Assembly: GCF_000682675.1 (NCBI RefSeq)
Contig: NZ_AWFA01000067.1
Coordinates: forward strand, 1 to 57,500
Origin: Hyphomonas pacifica
GTDB lineage: Bacteria > Pseudomonadota > Alphaproteobacteria > Caulobacterales > Hyphomonadaceae
Reading direction: 5' to 3'
DNA length: 57,500 nucleotides
Part shown: one piece after another, positions 8,168-17,325 of the stretch
Layout: each line of letters starts with the position of its first letter
Position numbering within the stretch: position 1 is the first letter of the stretch
The notes under the pieces: generated by a model
The model's input: the letters and a program-made list of their open reading frames with translations, nothing else
Database searches by the model: none
What the model was told of the DNA's origin: nothing
Made by a program: the position numbers and the translations under genes

Positions 8168-9174
8168 GTGAGACACTGACGGCCAAGGGCATTTCCCGGC
8201 GCTATGGCACTTCAACCGTGGTGCAGAATGTCAGCCTGACGCTGCAACCGGGTGAGATCACGGCCCTGCTGGGCGGATCGGGCGCGGGCAAGTCCACGCT
8301 GCTGCGCCTGTTTGCCGGGCTGGAGCCGGTGGATACGGGCGAAATCCGGCTGGGCGACCAGCTTTTGTCCTCCCCTGAGCGGACCGTGCCGGCCGAAAAA
8401 CGCCGCATCGGACTCATCTTTCAGGATTTTGCGCTGTTTCCGCATCTGACGGCGGCGCAGAACGTGGCCTTTGGCCTGAAATCCATGGGCAAGGAGGCGG
8501 CGCGCGCGCTGGCGGCGGAATGGTTGGAACGGCTGGGCCTGACGGGCCGGGCAGAGGCCTATCCGCATGAGCTTTCCGGCGGGGAGCAGCAAAGGGTGGC
8601 GATTGCCCGCGCGCTGGCACCCAGCCCGGCGGCGATCCTGATGGATGAGCCCTTCTCCGGCCTCGACCCCGCGCTGCGCGGCAGTGTGCGCGACACGGCG
8701 CTGGCGGCAATCCGCGAGGCTGGCATTCCGGCCCTGCTGGTGACGCATGATCCGACCGAAGCGCTGGAAAGCGCTGATTGTATTGCGATTTTGCAGGGCG
8801 GAACACTGTTGCAACAGGGCGAGGCGGCCGAGATTTACATGAATCCGGCGAGCGCCGCTGTGGCTGCGTCTCTGGGGCCGGTCAGCCGCCTCAAGGCCGA
8901 GCATCTGCCGGAAGGATTGACCGGGCAGGCGGTTCCGGCAGGAACGGAACTGATCGTACGCCCGGAAGGCGTGTTGCATGATGAGAACTCTCCGGCGCGG
9001 GCGAAAGTGCTGGCCAGCCAGCTGACCGGGCCGCTCTGCCGCCTGCTGTTGCAATGCAATGGTCAGGCGCTGACGGCGCTGGTGCCGCGCACGAGCGCGC
9101 CGAAAGCAGGCGCGGAAATCGGCATCCGCCTCGATCCGGCGCTGACATTCATGTTCCAGTCAGCCAACACCTGA
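8164..9174 (+). CDS. fbpC: Ferric iron ABC transporter ATP-binding protein
   Basis: The 336-residue ATPase has Walker A GGSGAGKST (about residue 36), Q-loop FQDFALFPHL, signature LSGGEQQRVAIARALA, Walker B AILMDEPFSGLD and the switch His in VTHDPTEAL. The last ~100 residues form a TOBE-like regulatory domain, as in FbpC/PotA-type proteins. It powers the permease encoded immediately upstream and overlaps it by 4 bp, indicating one transcript. The substrate is inferred from the binding protein of the operon. Confidence 0.9.
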   Translation: MSETLTAKGISRRYGTSTVVQNVSLTLQPGEITALLGGSGAGKSTLLRLFAGLEPVDTGEIRLGDQLLSSPERTVPAEKRRIGLIFQDFALFPHLTAAQNVAFGLKSMGKEAARALAAEWLERLGLTGRAEAYPHELSGGEQQRVAIARALAPSPAAILMDEPFSGLDPALRGSVRDTALAAIREAGIPALLVTHDPTEALESADCIAILQGGTLLQQGEAAEIYMNPASAAVAASLGPVSRLKAEHLPEGLTGQAVPAGTELIVRPEGVLHDENSPARAKVLASQLTGPLCRLLLQCNGQALTALVPRTSAPKAGAEIGIRLDPALTFMFQSANT

Positions 9175-9201
9175 CAATTCTGTCATCAGTGTTGATCGCC
9201 C

Positions 9202-9238
9202 CTCGCCTTTAGGCGGCGAGCCCCGTAAATTCAGGGGC
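9202..9238 (+). terminator. Two tandem short hairpins after the iron operon
   Basis: CTCGCC (9202-9207)/GGCGAG (9215-9220), directly followed by GCCCC (9220-9224)/GGGGC (9234-9238). They lie between fbpC and the protease gene. There is no T-run, so termination is only a possibility; they may instead shape the leader of the next gene. Confidence 0.3.
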
Positions 9239-9266
9239 GTAACCTGATGAACGGGAGGCGCTAAGC

Positions 9267-10652
9267 ATGGCGCGAAATTTCCTGAAGCTTGCTGCGACTG
9301 CCGCCATGGCCGCCTTGATGGCCGCCAGTGCGTCGGCCCAGAGCCTGATCCGCGATACCGAGATCGAGGAGACTCTGCGCGAATGGACGAACCCCATTCT
9401 GGAGGTTGCGGGCCTCAACCCGAATGATGTTGGCCTCTACATCATCAATGATCCCTCGCTGAACGCCTTCGTGGCGAACGGGCAGAATATCCACATTCAT
9501 ACCGGTCTGATCATTGCGGCGGAATCGCCCGGCCAGATCAAGGGTGTGATTGGGCACGAGACATGTCACATTGCGTGCGGCCACTCGGTCAGCCGCCAGC
9601 GCGCCGCTGGTGTGGCGATGCGCCCGGCCTTGCTGTCCATCGGCCTTGGCATCCTGGCTATGGCGGCAGGGGAAGGCGGGGCTGGCGCAGCGCTGATCGG
9701 CTCGTCCCAGCAATTTGCGGCACTGAACTTCTTCGTCCACACCCGCGCGGAAGAGGCAACTGCCGATGCCGCCGCCGTGGAATATCTGACGCAGCTGGGC
9801 GAGTCTCCGCGTGGCCTGGTCGAGTTCTTCGAGAAGTTCCGTTATCAGGAAGTGCTGTCGGATGCGCGCCGCTATCCGTATTTTCGGGCCCACCCGCTGG
9901 CCTCTGACCGTATCCGCACGGTGCGCCAGCTGGCCGAGGATTCCGGCATGATGGATGTGCAGCCAACGGATCGTGAAGTATATCAATACCAGATGATGCG
10001 CGCGAAGCTGATCGGCTTCCTCGACACGCCGAACAAGGTGGCGCGTGAATATCCGCCGAGCGACCAGAGCGAGCCAGCTCGCTATGCCCGCGCCATTGCG
10101 GCGATGCAGGCATCTGACATCGAAACGTCGCTGACGCTGATCGATTCGCTTCTGGAAGACGAACCGGACAATCCGTATTTCTGGGAACTGAAAGGTCAGG
10201 TCCTGTTTGAAAGCGGCCGAACGGCAGAATCGGTTAAGCCGCACAAGCGCTCGCTGGAGCTGAAGCCCGGCGCGCCACTGCTGCTGATCAATTATGCGCG
10301 GTCACTGAATGCCCGCGCTGAGCCGGGCGACATCGAAGCCGCCGAGGATGCACTGCGCAAGGCGCTGATCGCCGAACCGGACAATGCCTTTGCCTGGGCG
10401 CAGCTGGCCATCACCTATGAGGAGCAGGGCCGCCGCGCCGAAGCTCAGCTGGCAACCGCCGAGTCTGCCTATTCGGTTGGCGATATTGTGCGGGCGAACC
10501 GCTTTGCGCACTTTGCCGTGCAGAGCCTTGAGCCAGGAACGCCGGATTATCGCCGCGCCGATGACATCCTGATGGTGACGGACGCGAACAATCCGGACAA
10601 TCGCGATATGTATCGCCGCCGGGGACCGGGCTTTTCGCTCACGGTTCAATAG
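9267..10652 (+). CDS. M48-family periplasmic metalloprotease with TPR region (BepA/YfgC-like)
   Basis: The 461-residue protein has a signal peptide (cleavage after ASAQ near residue 25) and the zinc motif HETCH at residues 97-101, with a third-ligand region EEATAD about 70 residues later. The C-terminal half (about residues 250-430) contains tetratricopeptide-like helical repeats rich in Ala, Asn and Pro, as in BepA. Such proteins degrade or assist misassembled outer-membrane proteins in the periplasm. ATG 9267 follows GGGAGG. A DsbA-like gene follows; both would act on envelope protein quality, but a shared function is inference. Confidence 0.88.
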   Translation: MARNFLKLAATAAMAALMAASASAQSLIRDTEIEETLREWTNPILEVAGLNPNDVGLYIINDPSLNAFVANGQNIHIHTGLIIAAESPGQIKGVIGHETCHIACGHSVSRQRAAGVAMRPALLSIGLGILAMAAGEGGAGAALIGSSQQFAALNFFVHTRAEEATADAAAVEYLTQLGESPRGLVEFFEKFRYQEVLSDARRYPYFRAHPLASDRIRTVRQLAEDSGMMDVQPTDREVYQYQMMRAKLIGFLDTPNKVAREYPPSDQSEPARYARAIAAMQASDIETSLTLIDSLLEDEPDNPYFWELKGQVLFESGRTAESVKPHKRSLELKPGAPLLLINYARSLNARAEPGDIEAAEDALRKALIAEPDNAFAWAQLAITYEEQGRRAEAQLATAESAYSVGDIVRANRFAHFAVQSLEPGTPDYRRADDILMVTDANNPDNRDMYRRRGPGFSLTVQ

Positions 10653-10748
10653 GCCGCGATCAACTTTGTGTCAGGCCTGATGGACGCGGGCTGCGCAGCC
10701 TGTATATCTGCGAAACGTAATATTATACCTGACGACAGGAAGGCCCGT

Positions 10749-11495
10749 ATGACCTTTAAACTTGCCACCATGACCGCTGCGATGGCGGTTCTTGCCCTTA
10801 CCCCTGCCTGCGCCGAGAGCAAGGCAGCGCCCGCTGCTGACCGCGAGGCCGTGGAAAAGGTCGTGCGCGACTACATTCTGGAAAACCCGGAGATCATCGA
10901 GGAAGCCCTGATCAAGTTGGCCGACCGCCAGCGCGCCGAGGCGGCCAAGGCCAGCCAGGATGCGATCATGCAGAACTATGATGCGCTGTATAATCACGCT
11001 GACGATCATTTCATCGGCCCCGCGGATGCAGAGATCACGCTGGTCGAGTTCTTCGATTATCGCTGCGGTTATTGCAAACGCTCTGTCGACTGGGTGCAGA
11101 ACCTGCCTGAGGAATATGATGGCAAGGTGCGCGTCGTGTTCAAGGAACTGCCGATCTTTGGCGGCATCAGCGAGACCGCCGCGCTGGCAGCCCTCGCAGC
11201 TGGCAAGCAGGGCAAGTATAACGAATATCACGTCGCGCTGATGAAGCTGAAGAACAATGACGATCTCACGGAGTCGAAGCTGGACGAGATTGCCAAGGAC
11301 CATGGCATCGACGTGAAGAAGATGCGCGCTGACATGCGCTCCATGGAAATCCAGAAACAACTGTCCGATATGAAGCAGCTGGGCCGGACGCTGGGCGTCG
11401 ATGGTACGCCGGGCTTCTTCATGGGTGACAATTACATTGAAGGTGCGAATACGCCACGCATCATCGAGCTGATTGAAGGCGAACTGGACAGCTAG
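10749..11495 (+). CDS. DsbA-family thiol-disulfide oxidoreductase
   Basis: The 248-residue exported protein has an N-terminal signal sequence and the thioredoxin-fold active site FFDYRCGYCK with Cys106 and Cys109. The cis-proline loop reads VDGTPGFF. An alpha-helical, Glu-rich segment (residues 30-85) precedes the fold, as in Com1/ScsC-like proteins, where it can drive oligomerisation. It would oxidise or isomerise disulfides in the periplasm. The reading frame is open upstream to 10668, but ATG 10749 has AGGAAGG at the right spacing and begins the signal peptide, so it is preferred. Confidence 0.88.
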   Translation: MTFKLATMTAAMAVLALTPACAESKAAPAADREAVEKVVRDYILENPEIIEEALIKLADRQRAEAAKASQDAIMQNYDALYNHADDHFIGPADAEITLVEFFDYRCGYCKRSVDWVQNLPEEYDGKVRVVFKELPIFGGISETAALAALAAGKQGKYNEYHVALMKLKNNDDLTESKLDEIAKDHGIDVKKMRADMRSMEIQKQLSDMKQLGRTLGVDGTPGFFMGDNYIEGANTPRIIELIEGELDS

Positions 11496-11521
11496 GGCCT
11501 GAGCCTCAAGCGGGCCAAGAC

Positions 11522-11953
11522 TCAAGAAGGCAAGGACGTTTCGTACGGGCTGTCCAGCGAGAAGACAGGGATGGTGGCGATCAGTGTGGCGCCATCATCG
11601 CTTTCCAGATCATAGGTGCCGCTCATAATACCGGACGGGGCAGACAACGGTGCGCCGGATGTGTAGCTGAAGCGCTCTCCCGGACCAAGCGTTGGCGTCT
11701 GGCCGATCACGCCGTCGCCATCAACAATTTGACGGCGGCCAGCAGCGTCCACAATGCGCCAGTGGCGGCGGACAATGGTCCAGGTTCGCTCGCTCTCATT
11801 CTCCACTTCCACTGTGTAGGACCACATGAACCGGGCTTTTGCCGGCTCTGATTCATCATGCATGAATTTCGGACGAACCCGGATGCGCACGCCATCCGTG
11901 ATCTGTTCATAAAGTGGAGGTGGTACCCGTCTGCCCATTCCTGTGAAATTCAA
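11522..11953 (-). CDS. apaG: ApaG protein
   Basis: The 143-residue single-domain protein matches ApaG over its length: YEQITDGVRIRVRPKFM, YTVEVENES, RTWTIVRRHWRIVDA, the GQTPTLGPGERFSYTSG loop and GIMSGTYDLE. The fold is an immunoglobulin-like beta sandwich. The cellular role is not settled; the gene has been linked to cobalt/magnesium phenotypes. It lies 10 bp downstream of metZ, an arrangement common in alphaproteobacteria, so the two are probably co-transcribed. Confidence 0.92.
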   Translation of the reverse strand: MNFTGMGRRVPPPLYEQITDGVRIRVRPKFMHDESEPAKARFMWSYTVEVENESERTWTIVRRHWRIVDAAGRRQIVDGDGVIGQTPTLGPGERFSYTSGAPLSAPSGIMSGTYDLESDDGATLIATIPVFSLDSPYETSLPS

Positions 11954-11963
11954 TCCTATTGGT

Positions 11964-13166
11964 TCACACTCTGTTAAGGGCGTTGGTCAAATCCATTACA
12001 AGATCGTCAGAATCTTCCAGTCCTACGGACATCCGGATCCAGCTGCGGTCAAGCCCCATTGAGGCCTGCTCTTCATCGCTGAGGGCGCGGTGCGTGGTGG
12101 AGGAGGGGTGACAAGCCAGCGATTTGGTGTCGCCGAGATTGTTGCAGATATCGACCAGCTCCAAGGCGTTCAGGAATTTGAACGCCGCGTCCTGCCCGCC
12201 CTTGAGGGAGAGCGCGATCATTGTGCCGCCCGCGCTCATCTGGCGTTTATGCACATCGTAGTGCGGATGGTCTTTCCGGTGGGGATAGCGCACCGCCGCA
12301 ATGGCCGGATGGTCCGCGATGACATCTGCCAGACGGGCGGCGTTTTGCGTCTGCTGGTCTACGCGCAGCTTCAGCGTTTCCAGGCCCTTCAGCACGACCC
12401 AGGCATTGAACGGCGAGGCCGCCGGGCCCATGTGGCGCAGCCACGGATCAATCACCTCTTCAATATAGGCCGAGTTGCCGAGAATCGCGCCGCCCATGAC
12501 GCGGCCCTGACCGTCCATATGCTTGGTGGTGGAATAGACCACGAGATCCGCGCCGAGCTCCAGTGGCTTTTGCAGGATCGGCGTGGCGAACACATTGTCG
12601 ACCACCAGCACGGCGCCGGCCTTCTTGCAGAGCTTTGACACTGCTTCGATGTCCACCCCGTCCAGCAGGGGATTGGCCGGGCTTTCGATCAGCACAAGTT
12701 GGCAGCCCTTGGCGATCTCGCGCTCCCAGGCGTCCAGGTCTGCACCGTCCACGAAGACGGTCTCGATGCCAAATTTCGGCATCTGGTTGGCGATGATCCA
12801 ACGGCAGGAGCCGAACAGGGCGGTCGCCGCAACAACGCGGTCACCGGCCTTCAGCGGTGCAAGAATCGCGCTGGAAATGGCACCCATGCCAGAGGCCGCG
12901 ACGCGGCAGGTCTCTGCGCCTTCTATCAGGGCGAGGCGCTGTTGCAGCATTTCGCAGGTCGGGCTGCCATAGCGGGAATAGACAAAGCCATCTTCCTCAC
13001 CGGCCATGCGGCGCATCGCCTGTTCGGCACTGTCATAGGAATATCCGGAGGTGAGATATAGCGCTTCGGAGATCTCGCCATGGGGCGAGCGCATCAGGCC
13101 GCCGCGCACCGCACGGGTCGCCGGCTTCCAGCCCTTTTTGCTATCGCTACCTTGTCCATCTGCCAT
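11964..13166 (-). CDS. metZ: O-succinylhomoserine sulfhydrylase (PLP enzyme)
   Basis: This 400-residue Cys/Met-metabolism PLP enzyme has the pyridoxal lysine in YSTTKHMDGQGR (Lys215), preceded by the aspartate in VLVVDNVFATP that contacts the pyridine ring. The GYSYDSAEQAMRR and SRYGSPT segments are typical of MetZ, which makes homocysteine directly from O-succinylhomoserine and sulfide in methionine synthesis. O-acetylhomoserine use cannot be excluded. AAGGA lies 10 bases before ATG 13166. I looked for a SAM-II-like riboswitch in the 64-bp leader and did not see one. Confidence 0.9.
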   Translation of the reverse strand: MADGQGSDSKKGWKPATRAVRGGLMRSPHGEISEALYLTSGYSYDSAEQAMRRMAGEEDGFVYSRYGSPTCEMLQQRLALIEGAETCRVAASGMGAISSAILAPLKAGDRVVAATALFGSCRWIIANQMPKFGIETVFVDGADLDAWEREIAKGCQLVLIESPANPLLDGVDIEAVSKLCKKAGAVLVVDNVFATPILQKPLELGADLVVYSTTKHMDGQGRVMGGAILGNSAYIEEVIDPWLRHMGPAASPFNAWVVLKGLETLKLRVDQQTQNAARLADVIADHPAIAAVRYPHRKDHPHYDVHKRQMSAGGTMIALSLKGGQDAAFKFLNALELVDICNNLGDTKSLACHPSSTTHRALSDEEQASMGLDRSWIRMSVGLEDSDDLVMDLTNALNRV

Positions 13167-13230
13167 GACACTATAGTCCTTGTGTTTCGTGTAATGGGTC
13201 TTATGCCTGAGACGGCAAGGGGTGCAAGAG

Positions 13231-14244
13231 ATGGCCGAAGATTCGGGTGTATTGCCAGATCATGAGATTATCGCACTGGCAGAGGCGGGTGCGATCCGCA
13301 CAGACCTGCCGCTGGATGACGGACAGGTGCAGCCGGCCAGCCTGGACCTGAGGCTGGCAGAGGATGCCTATCGCCTGCGGGCAAGCTTTCTGCCCGGCAA
13401 GGACCGCACGGTTGCCGAAATGTTGCAGGAGCCGGGCATACATATGCACCGGATCGACCTGACCAAGGAAGGCACGGTACTGGAGACGGGCTGCGTGTAC
13501 CTCGTGCCGCTACAGGAGCATCTGCGCCTGCCGCCCGGCATTGCGGCGCGGGCGAACCCGAAAAGCTCCACCGGGCGGATCGATGTGTTCACGCGTCTGG
13601 TAACGAACAGGTCGCGCGCCTTTGACGAAGTGCCGATGGGCTATTCCGGGCCGCTTTACCTGGAAGTGTCGCCGCGGACGTTCCCGATCATGGTACGCCC
13701 GGGAGACCGGCTGGCGCAGATAAGGTTCAAGCGCAAACGGCCTGAAACGCTGAAAGAGAAAGTGGTCTCCATCGATCTGGAAGTGAAGGGCGACCAGCCT
13801 GTGGGCTGGCGCGCGAAGCACCATTCCGGCATCGTGGACCTTCGAGGCATCGGCGCACATGAGGCCGGGCAGTTCTGGGAACCGGTCTGGCCGCGCGATG
13901 GCCGGATTGTTCTGAACCCGGAGGAGTTTTACATTCTGGTCAGCCGGGAGACCGTAAAGGTCGCGCCGAACGAGGCCGCAGAGATGGCCCCGATCGCGCC
14001 TGAGCTGGGCGAGTTCCGCGCGCATTATGCGGGCTTTTTCGATCCAGGCTTTGGCACCAATTCAAGCGGCAGCCGCGCTGTGCTGGAAGTGCGCTCTCGC
14101 GATGTGCCCTTCATTCTGGAACACGGTCAGCCGGTCGCCAAGCTGATCTATGAAAGCATGGCGTCAAAACCGCAGGGGCTGTATGGTGGAAAAGGCTCCA
14201 ATTATCAGGGGCAAGGGCTGAAATTGTCGAAGCATTTTGTGTGA
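13231..14244 (+). CDS. dcd: 2'-deoxycytidine 5'-triphosphate deaminase, long (double-domain) form
   Basis: The 337-residue protein is about twice the length of E. coli Dcd and carries two dUTPase/Dcd-fold halves. The first half has QPASLDLRL and ARANPKSSTGRIDVFTRLV; the second has the RAHYAGFFDPGFG segment and a glycine-rich tail (YGGKGSNYQGQG). This form is typical of alphaproteobacteria, where it is annotated as dCTP deaminase supplying dUTP for thymidylate synthesis. The open frame begins at a GTG (13222), but AAGGGG is correctly spaced only for ATG 13231. It diverges from metZ. Confidence 0.88.
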   Translation: MAEDSGVLPDHEIIALAEAGAIRTDLPLDDGQVQPASLDLRLAEDAYRLRASFLPGKDRTVAEMLQEPGIHMHRIDLTKEGTVLETGCVYLVPLQEHLRLPPGIAARANPKSSTGRIDVFTRLVTNRSRAFDEVPMGYSGPLYLEVSPRTFPIMVRPGDRLAQIRFKRKRPETLKEKVVSIDLEVKGDQPVGWRAKHHSGIVDLRGIGAHEAGQFWEPVWPRDGRIVLNPEEFYILVSRETVKVAPNEAAEMAPIAPELGEFRAHYAGFFDPGFGTNSSGSRAVLEVRSRDVPFILEHGQPVAKLIYESMASKPQGLYGGKGSNYQGQGLKLSKHFV

Positions 14245-14255
14245 AAGGGCAGTCC

Positions 14256-14861
14256 ATGAAGCTTCATTATTCACTGACTTCGCCCTATGCGCGAAAAGTT
14301 CGTGTGGTGATCATTGAGCATGACATGGAAGACGAGGTGGAAATGGTGAAGGCCAATTCCATGGCGGAAGGCGCGGCAGAGATCATCCACAATCCGCTCA
14401 GCAAGATTCCTTCGCTGATTCTGAAGGATGGCTCTGCCTTGTATGACAGCCCGGTGATCTGCGAATATCTGGACCATGAAGCGGGTGGTAAGCGCCTGTT
14501 GCCCAAGGAAGGTTCACGCCGCTGGAGCGTGCTTCGGGCGCAGGCCTTGGGCGACGGCATTCTGGACGCCGCCATTGGCATGGTTATAGAAGGCGGACGG
14601 CCTGAGGGGCAGCGCTCTGGCATGTGGCAGGAGCGCTGGACGGGTGCCATCCATCGCAGCGTAGACCAGATTGCCGAGGAAGTTGCGGAAGATCCCAAGG
14701 CGTTTGATCTGGGCCTGATCACCTATGTCTGCGCACTAGGCTATCTCGATTTCAGGTTACCGGATCTAGACTGGCGCGCCCCGCATCCGGATCTGGCAGA
14801 GTGGTATGAAGAGCTCTCGGCCCGCGAAAGCTTTGCCCGCACACGCCCGCCGGAGGAATAG
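14256..14861 (+). CDS. Glutathione S-transferase family protein
   Basis: The 201-residue protein has an N-terminal thioredoxin-like domain (KLHYSLTSPYARKVRVVI, NPLSKIPSLIL, LYDSPVICEYLD) and a helical C-terminal domain, the standard GST fold. Ser10 (TSPYA) is the likely activating residue. Such proteins conjugate glutathione or act as reductases; the substrate is unknown. The frame opens at a GTG overlapping the dcd stop, but AAAGGG spaced 6 bases from ATG 14256 marks the likely start. It is probably co-transcribed with dcd. Confidence 0.85.
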   Translation: MKLHYSLTSPYARKVRVVIIEHDMEDEVEMVKANSMAEGAAEIIHNPLSKIPSLILKDGSALYDSPVICEYLDHEAGGKRLLPKEGSRRWSVLRAQALGDGILDAAIGMVIEGGRPEGQRSGMWQERWTGAIHRSVDQIAEEVAEDPKAFDLGLITYVCALGYLDFRLPDLDWRAPHPDLAEWYEELSARESFARTRPPEE

Positions 14862-14977
14862 GGCGATATTGTAAAGCGTATCGTGCACGGCTGACATATT
14901 CGATTTCTTTTTTTAATTGTAACTTGTTCAACCGTTGATTCTGGGCTTGTCTACAACCGAGGCGAGTTTGGGGTTTT

Positions 14978-15742
14978 ATGGTGATTACAATTGAGAATGG
15001 CTTCTTTCTGAGTGGCCATCGTACGGCTGCTGAAAAGCTCTTCAAAGCCATCTTCCACAAGCCGCGAGCTTATATGAACCAGGGGCAGGCCGAGTTGGGC
15101 ATGCTCAAGGAATACATTCCGGTTGGGTCAACGACGATTGATATTGGCGCGAATGTCGGGGAGTTTTCCCGGCGCCTGTCACAACTCTCCGAAGGCGGGC
15201 TGGTCGTGGCGTTCGAGCCGCAATCCATGCCGCGCTCGGTGATGACCATGGCGGGATTCATGCGCGGCAAGAGCCGCATCATGGTGCTGCCGCTGGCGCT
15301 GGGCGATGATGAGGGTATGGTGACCCTCAGTGTGCCGATCAAGAAATCCCGCAATATCGGTGTCGGTCTGGCGCATATCGGCAGTGACGAAGATTTCAAG
15401 GGCCGTTTCGAGGTGAAGAAGGAATTGGTGCCGCTGACCCGGCTGGACACAGTGATCAAGCGTATCGAGACCGGGCCGATTTCCTTCATCAAGATTGATG
15501 TTGAAGGCGGCGAATTGAACGTGCTGCGCGGCGCGGTCGAGACAATTGAAAAGCACCGACCCACTGTTCTGTGCGAGGTGGAAGCTCATCAGAGCCGTTT
15601 CGACTCGACGGTTGAGGAACTGGTAGATTTCTTCCGTGGGCGCGGCTATGTTGCGCGCAGTATCTCGACGGGCGAAGTGCTGCCCTTCGATGCCCTTGAG
15701 CATAATACGGTCTTCACCCCGGCAGATGACGCGCCGGGGTGA
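14978..15742 (+). CDS. FkbM-family methyltransferase
   Basis: The 254-residue SAM-dependent methyltransferase has motif I IDIGANVGEFSRRL (about residue 48), VVAFEPQ, and the FkbM hallmark FIKIDVEGGELNVLRGA (about residue 170). Family members O-methylate sugars, glycolipids or natural products; no glycan cluster is adjacent, so the substrate is unknown. The 116-bp AT-rich gap upstream suggests it has its own promoter, unlike the tightly spaced genes before it. Confidence 0.85.
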   Translation: MVITIENGFFLSGHRTAAEKLFKAIFHKPRAYMNQGQAELGMLKEYIPVGSTTIDIGANVGEFSRRLSQLSEGGLVVAFEPQSMPRSVMTMAGFMRGKSRIMVLPLALGDDEGMVTLSVPIKKSRNIGVGLAHIGSDEDFKGRFEVKKELVPLTRLDTVIKRIETGPISFIKIDVEGGELNVLRGAVETIEKHRPTVLCEVEAHQSRFDSTVEELVDFFRGRGYVARSISTGEVLPFDALEHNTVFTPADDAPG

Positions 15743-15767
15743 GACCTGGGGGTAAGCTCCGGACGGG

Positions 15768-16508
15768 TCAGGCCGGCTCGGCGTCCATCATGTATGAGAC
15801 TGGCCAGTCGATGTCCGCAAAATAACGCGTCTTCATCCGGTCGATATAGGCGACCAGATTGGCGTGCTTGTGAACAAGGCCGCTCAGCGGCGTGTCGAAA
15901 TACTCCGTGCCGCAGGCGATCAGGACGGCAGCAACAGAAGCATCGGCGCAGCTGGGTTCGGTTCCGAACATATAGTCCTGATCCGCCAGATGCATGGCGA
16001 TGGCGCCGATATCCCAGTCCGCCAGTTGCATCCGTTCCTCATCGCTGAACCGGCCTGTTCCTTCGCCAGTGTGCATGGCAGAGAGGTTTTCGCGCACTTC
16101 GTTCCGAACTGCGTCCCGGGCATTTTCGGGAACGCCTGAAAAGAACAGGGCTGGGCCTTTTCTGAAATTGCCATCCTTCATCCAGCGCTCATACGCCATG
16201 ATCTTGGTGAGCTGGCCTTCCGCCATGCGTTCCAGAGCCCAGCTGGCGGCAATGTCCTTGCCAGTCATGCCGTCATACAGGCCGCGGCCAAGCTTGATTT
16301 CCAGATGATGGCGGATGAAATTACTGTCCTCGAGCAGCTTGCCATCATCAATGATGTAGGGCGCCTTATGCTTCGGAACGCTTTCGAGATCCGCCATGGC
16401 GCGGGTGAAGCTGACGCCCAGCATTTGCAGCTGGATATCTGTCTTCATGACGAAAGGGCTGGGCGAGGGGCAGTCGAACATCGGGCCCCATCCATAAAGC
16501 GTGATCAT
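15768..16508 (-). CDS. GST-fold protein of the metaxin/failed-axon-connections type
   Basis: The 246-residue protein has a GST_N_4-like start (ITLYGWGPMFDCPSPSPFVMK), the substrate loop KHKAPYIIDDGKLLEDSNFI, and a C-terminal helical half containing ADQDYMFGTEPSCADASV. This resembles metaxin/Fax-like GST proteins found in many proteobacteria; their substrates are poorly known. A GTG-ATG pair begins the frame; AGGAGAAAA favours ATG 16508. It is divergent from the WYL regulator, with a candidate operator between them, so it may be the regulator's target. Confidence 0.8.
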   Translation of the reverse strand: MITLYGWGPMFDCPSPSPFVMKTDIQLQMLGVSFTRAMADLESVPKHKAPYIIDDGKLLEDSNFIRHHLEIKLGRGLYDGMTGKDIAASWALERMAEGQLTKIMAYERWMKDGNFRKGPALFFSGVPENARDAVRNEVRENLSAMHTGEGTGRFSDEERMQLADWDIGAIAMHLADQDYMFGTEPSCADASVAAVLIACGTEYFDTPLSGLVHKHANLVAYIDRMKTRYFADIDWPVSYMMDAEPA

Positions 16509-16557
16509 CACTTTTCTCCTGTCTGGCTTGTGATGAAGGCTTGATAGCGGAGGTCTG

Positions 16558-16575
16558 CTGACAGCATGGTGTCAG
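16558..16575. promoter_or_regulatory. Inverted repeat, candidate operator of the WYL regulator
   Basis: CTGACA-GCATGG-TGTCAG, 6-bp arms with a 6-base spacer, 24 bp before the regulator ATG and 49 bp from the divergent GST-like gene. It is of the TGACA-N6-TGTCA type and well placed to regulate both genes; binding is inferred. Confidence 0.5.
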
Positions 16576-16599
16576 TAGCGTGGCAGTAGGGTTCAGTTC

Positions 16600-17325
16600 A
16601 TGAGGCGCACCGAACGGCTTTTCCAGATCATCCAGATTCTACGGCGCAAGAGTCGGCCCGTGACCGGGAAGGAGCTGGCCGAGGAGCTGGAGACCAGTCT
16701 GCGCACTATTTATCGCGATATGGCGGAGCTGATCATGCAGCGCGTACCGATCCGCGGGGAGGCGGGCACGGGCTATGTGCTGCAGCCGGGATATGACATG
16801 CCGCCTCTGATGCTCACGACGGATGAATTGGAGGCTGCCGTACTGGGCGCGCGCTGGGTGGCTGCGCGCGGAGATGCGCGTCTGGTGCGCGGCGCGGAGG
16901 ATCTGATCGCCAAGCTGTCATCTGCCGTACCGCTGGACCTGCAGCCCGTGATTGTGGATTCCGGACTTGTTCCGATCAGCTTCCGAAAGCGGCCGGAGGA
17001 TTCCTTTGATGTGGCCCTGGTGCGCGAAGCCATCCGTGCCCAGAAAAAGATGGACCTTGGCTATGCCGACGAGGCGGGAAATGTGACCCGCCGCATCGTG
17101 TGGCCTTTTCTGATTGTCTATGCCGATGACATAAGGATGATGTGCGCGTGGTGTGAATTGCGGCAGGGCTTCCGCCATTTCCGGACAGACCGGGTTCGGC
17201 GGATCGAGAGACTGGAGGCACGCTTTCCGCAACGTGTCGCGCGCCTGCGCAAGGATTGGGAGGCGGAACGTGCCTGGCGGCGCTCTCAGGCGGCTACTCC
17301 TCCAGATTCAGGCGCATCTCGGTGA
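16600..17325 (+). CDS. YafY-type transcriptional regulator with HTH_11 and WYL domains
   Basis: The 241-residue protein opens with a winged helix-turn-helix (RLFQIIQILRRK to ELETSLRTIYRDMAEL, residues 5-45) and continues with a WYL-type ligand-binding region (about residues 135-205: MDLGYADEAGN, RRIVWPFLIVYADD, FRHFRTDRVRRI). WYL regulators sense small ligands, often nucleotides. The AGGG eight bases before ATG supports the start. It is divergent from a GST-like gene across an inverted repeat and its 3' end overlaps the convergent GNAT gene by 32 bp. Confidence 0.88.
   Translation: MRRTERLFQIIQILRRKSRPVTGKELAEELETSLRTIYRDMAELIMQRVPIRGEAGTGYVLQPGYDMPPLMLTTDELEAAVLGARWVAARGDARLVRGAEDLIAKLSSAVPLDLQPVIVDSGLVPISFRKRPEDSFDVALVREAIRAQKKMDLGYADEAGNVTRRIVWPFLIVYADDIRMMCAWCELRQGFRHFRTDRVRRIERLEARFPQRVARLRKDWEAERAWRRSQAATPPDSGASR

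Noticed and set aside
13167..13230. SAM-II-type riboswitch before metZ
   Set aside because: The 64-bp divergent leader shows no pseudoknot pattern or conserved core of that class.
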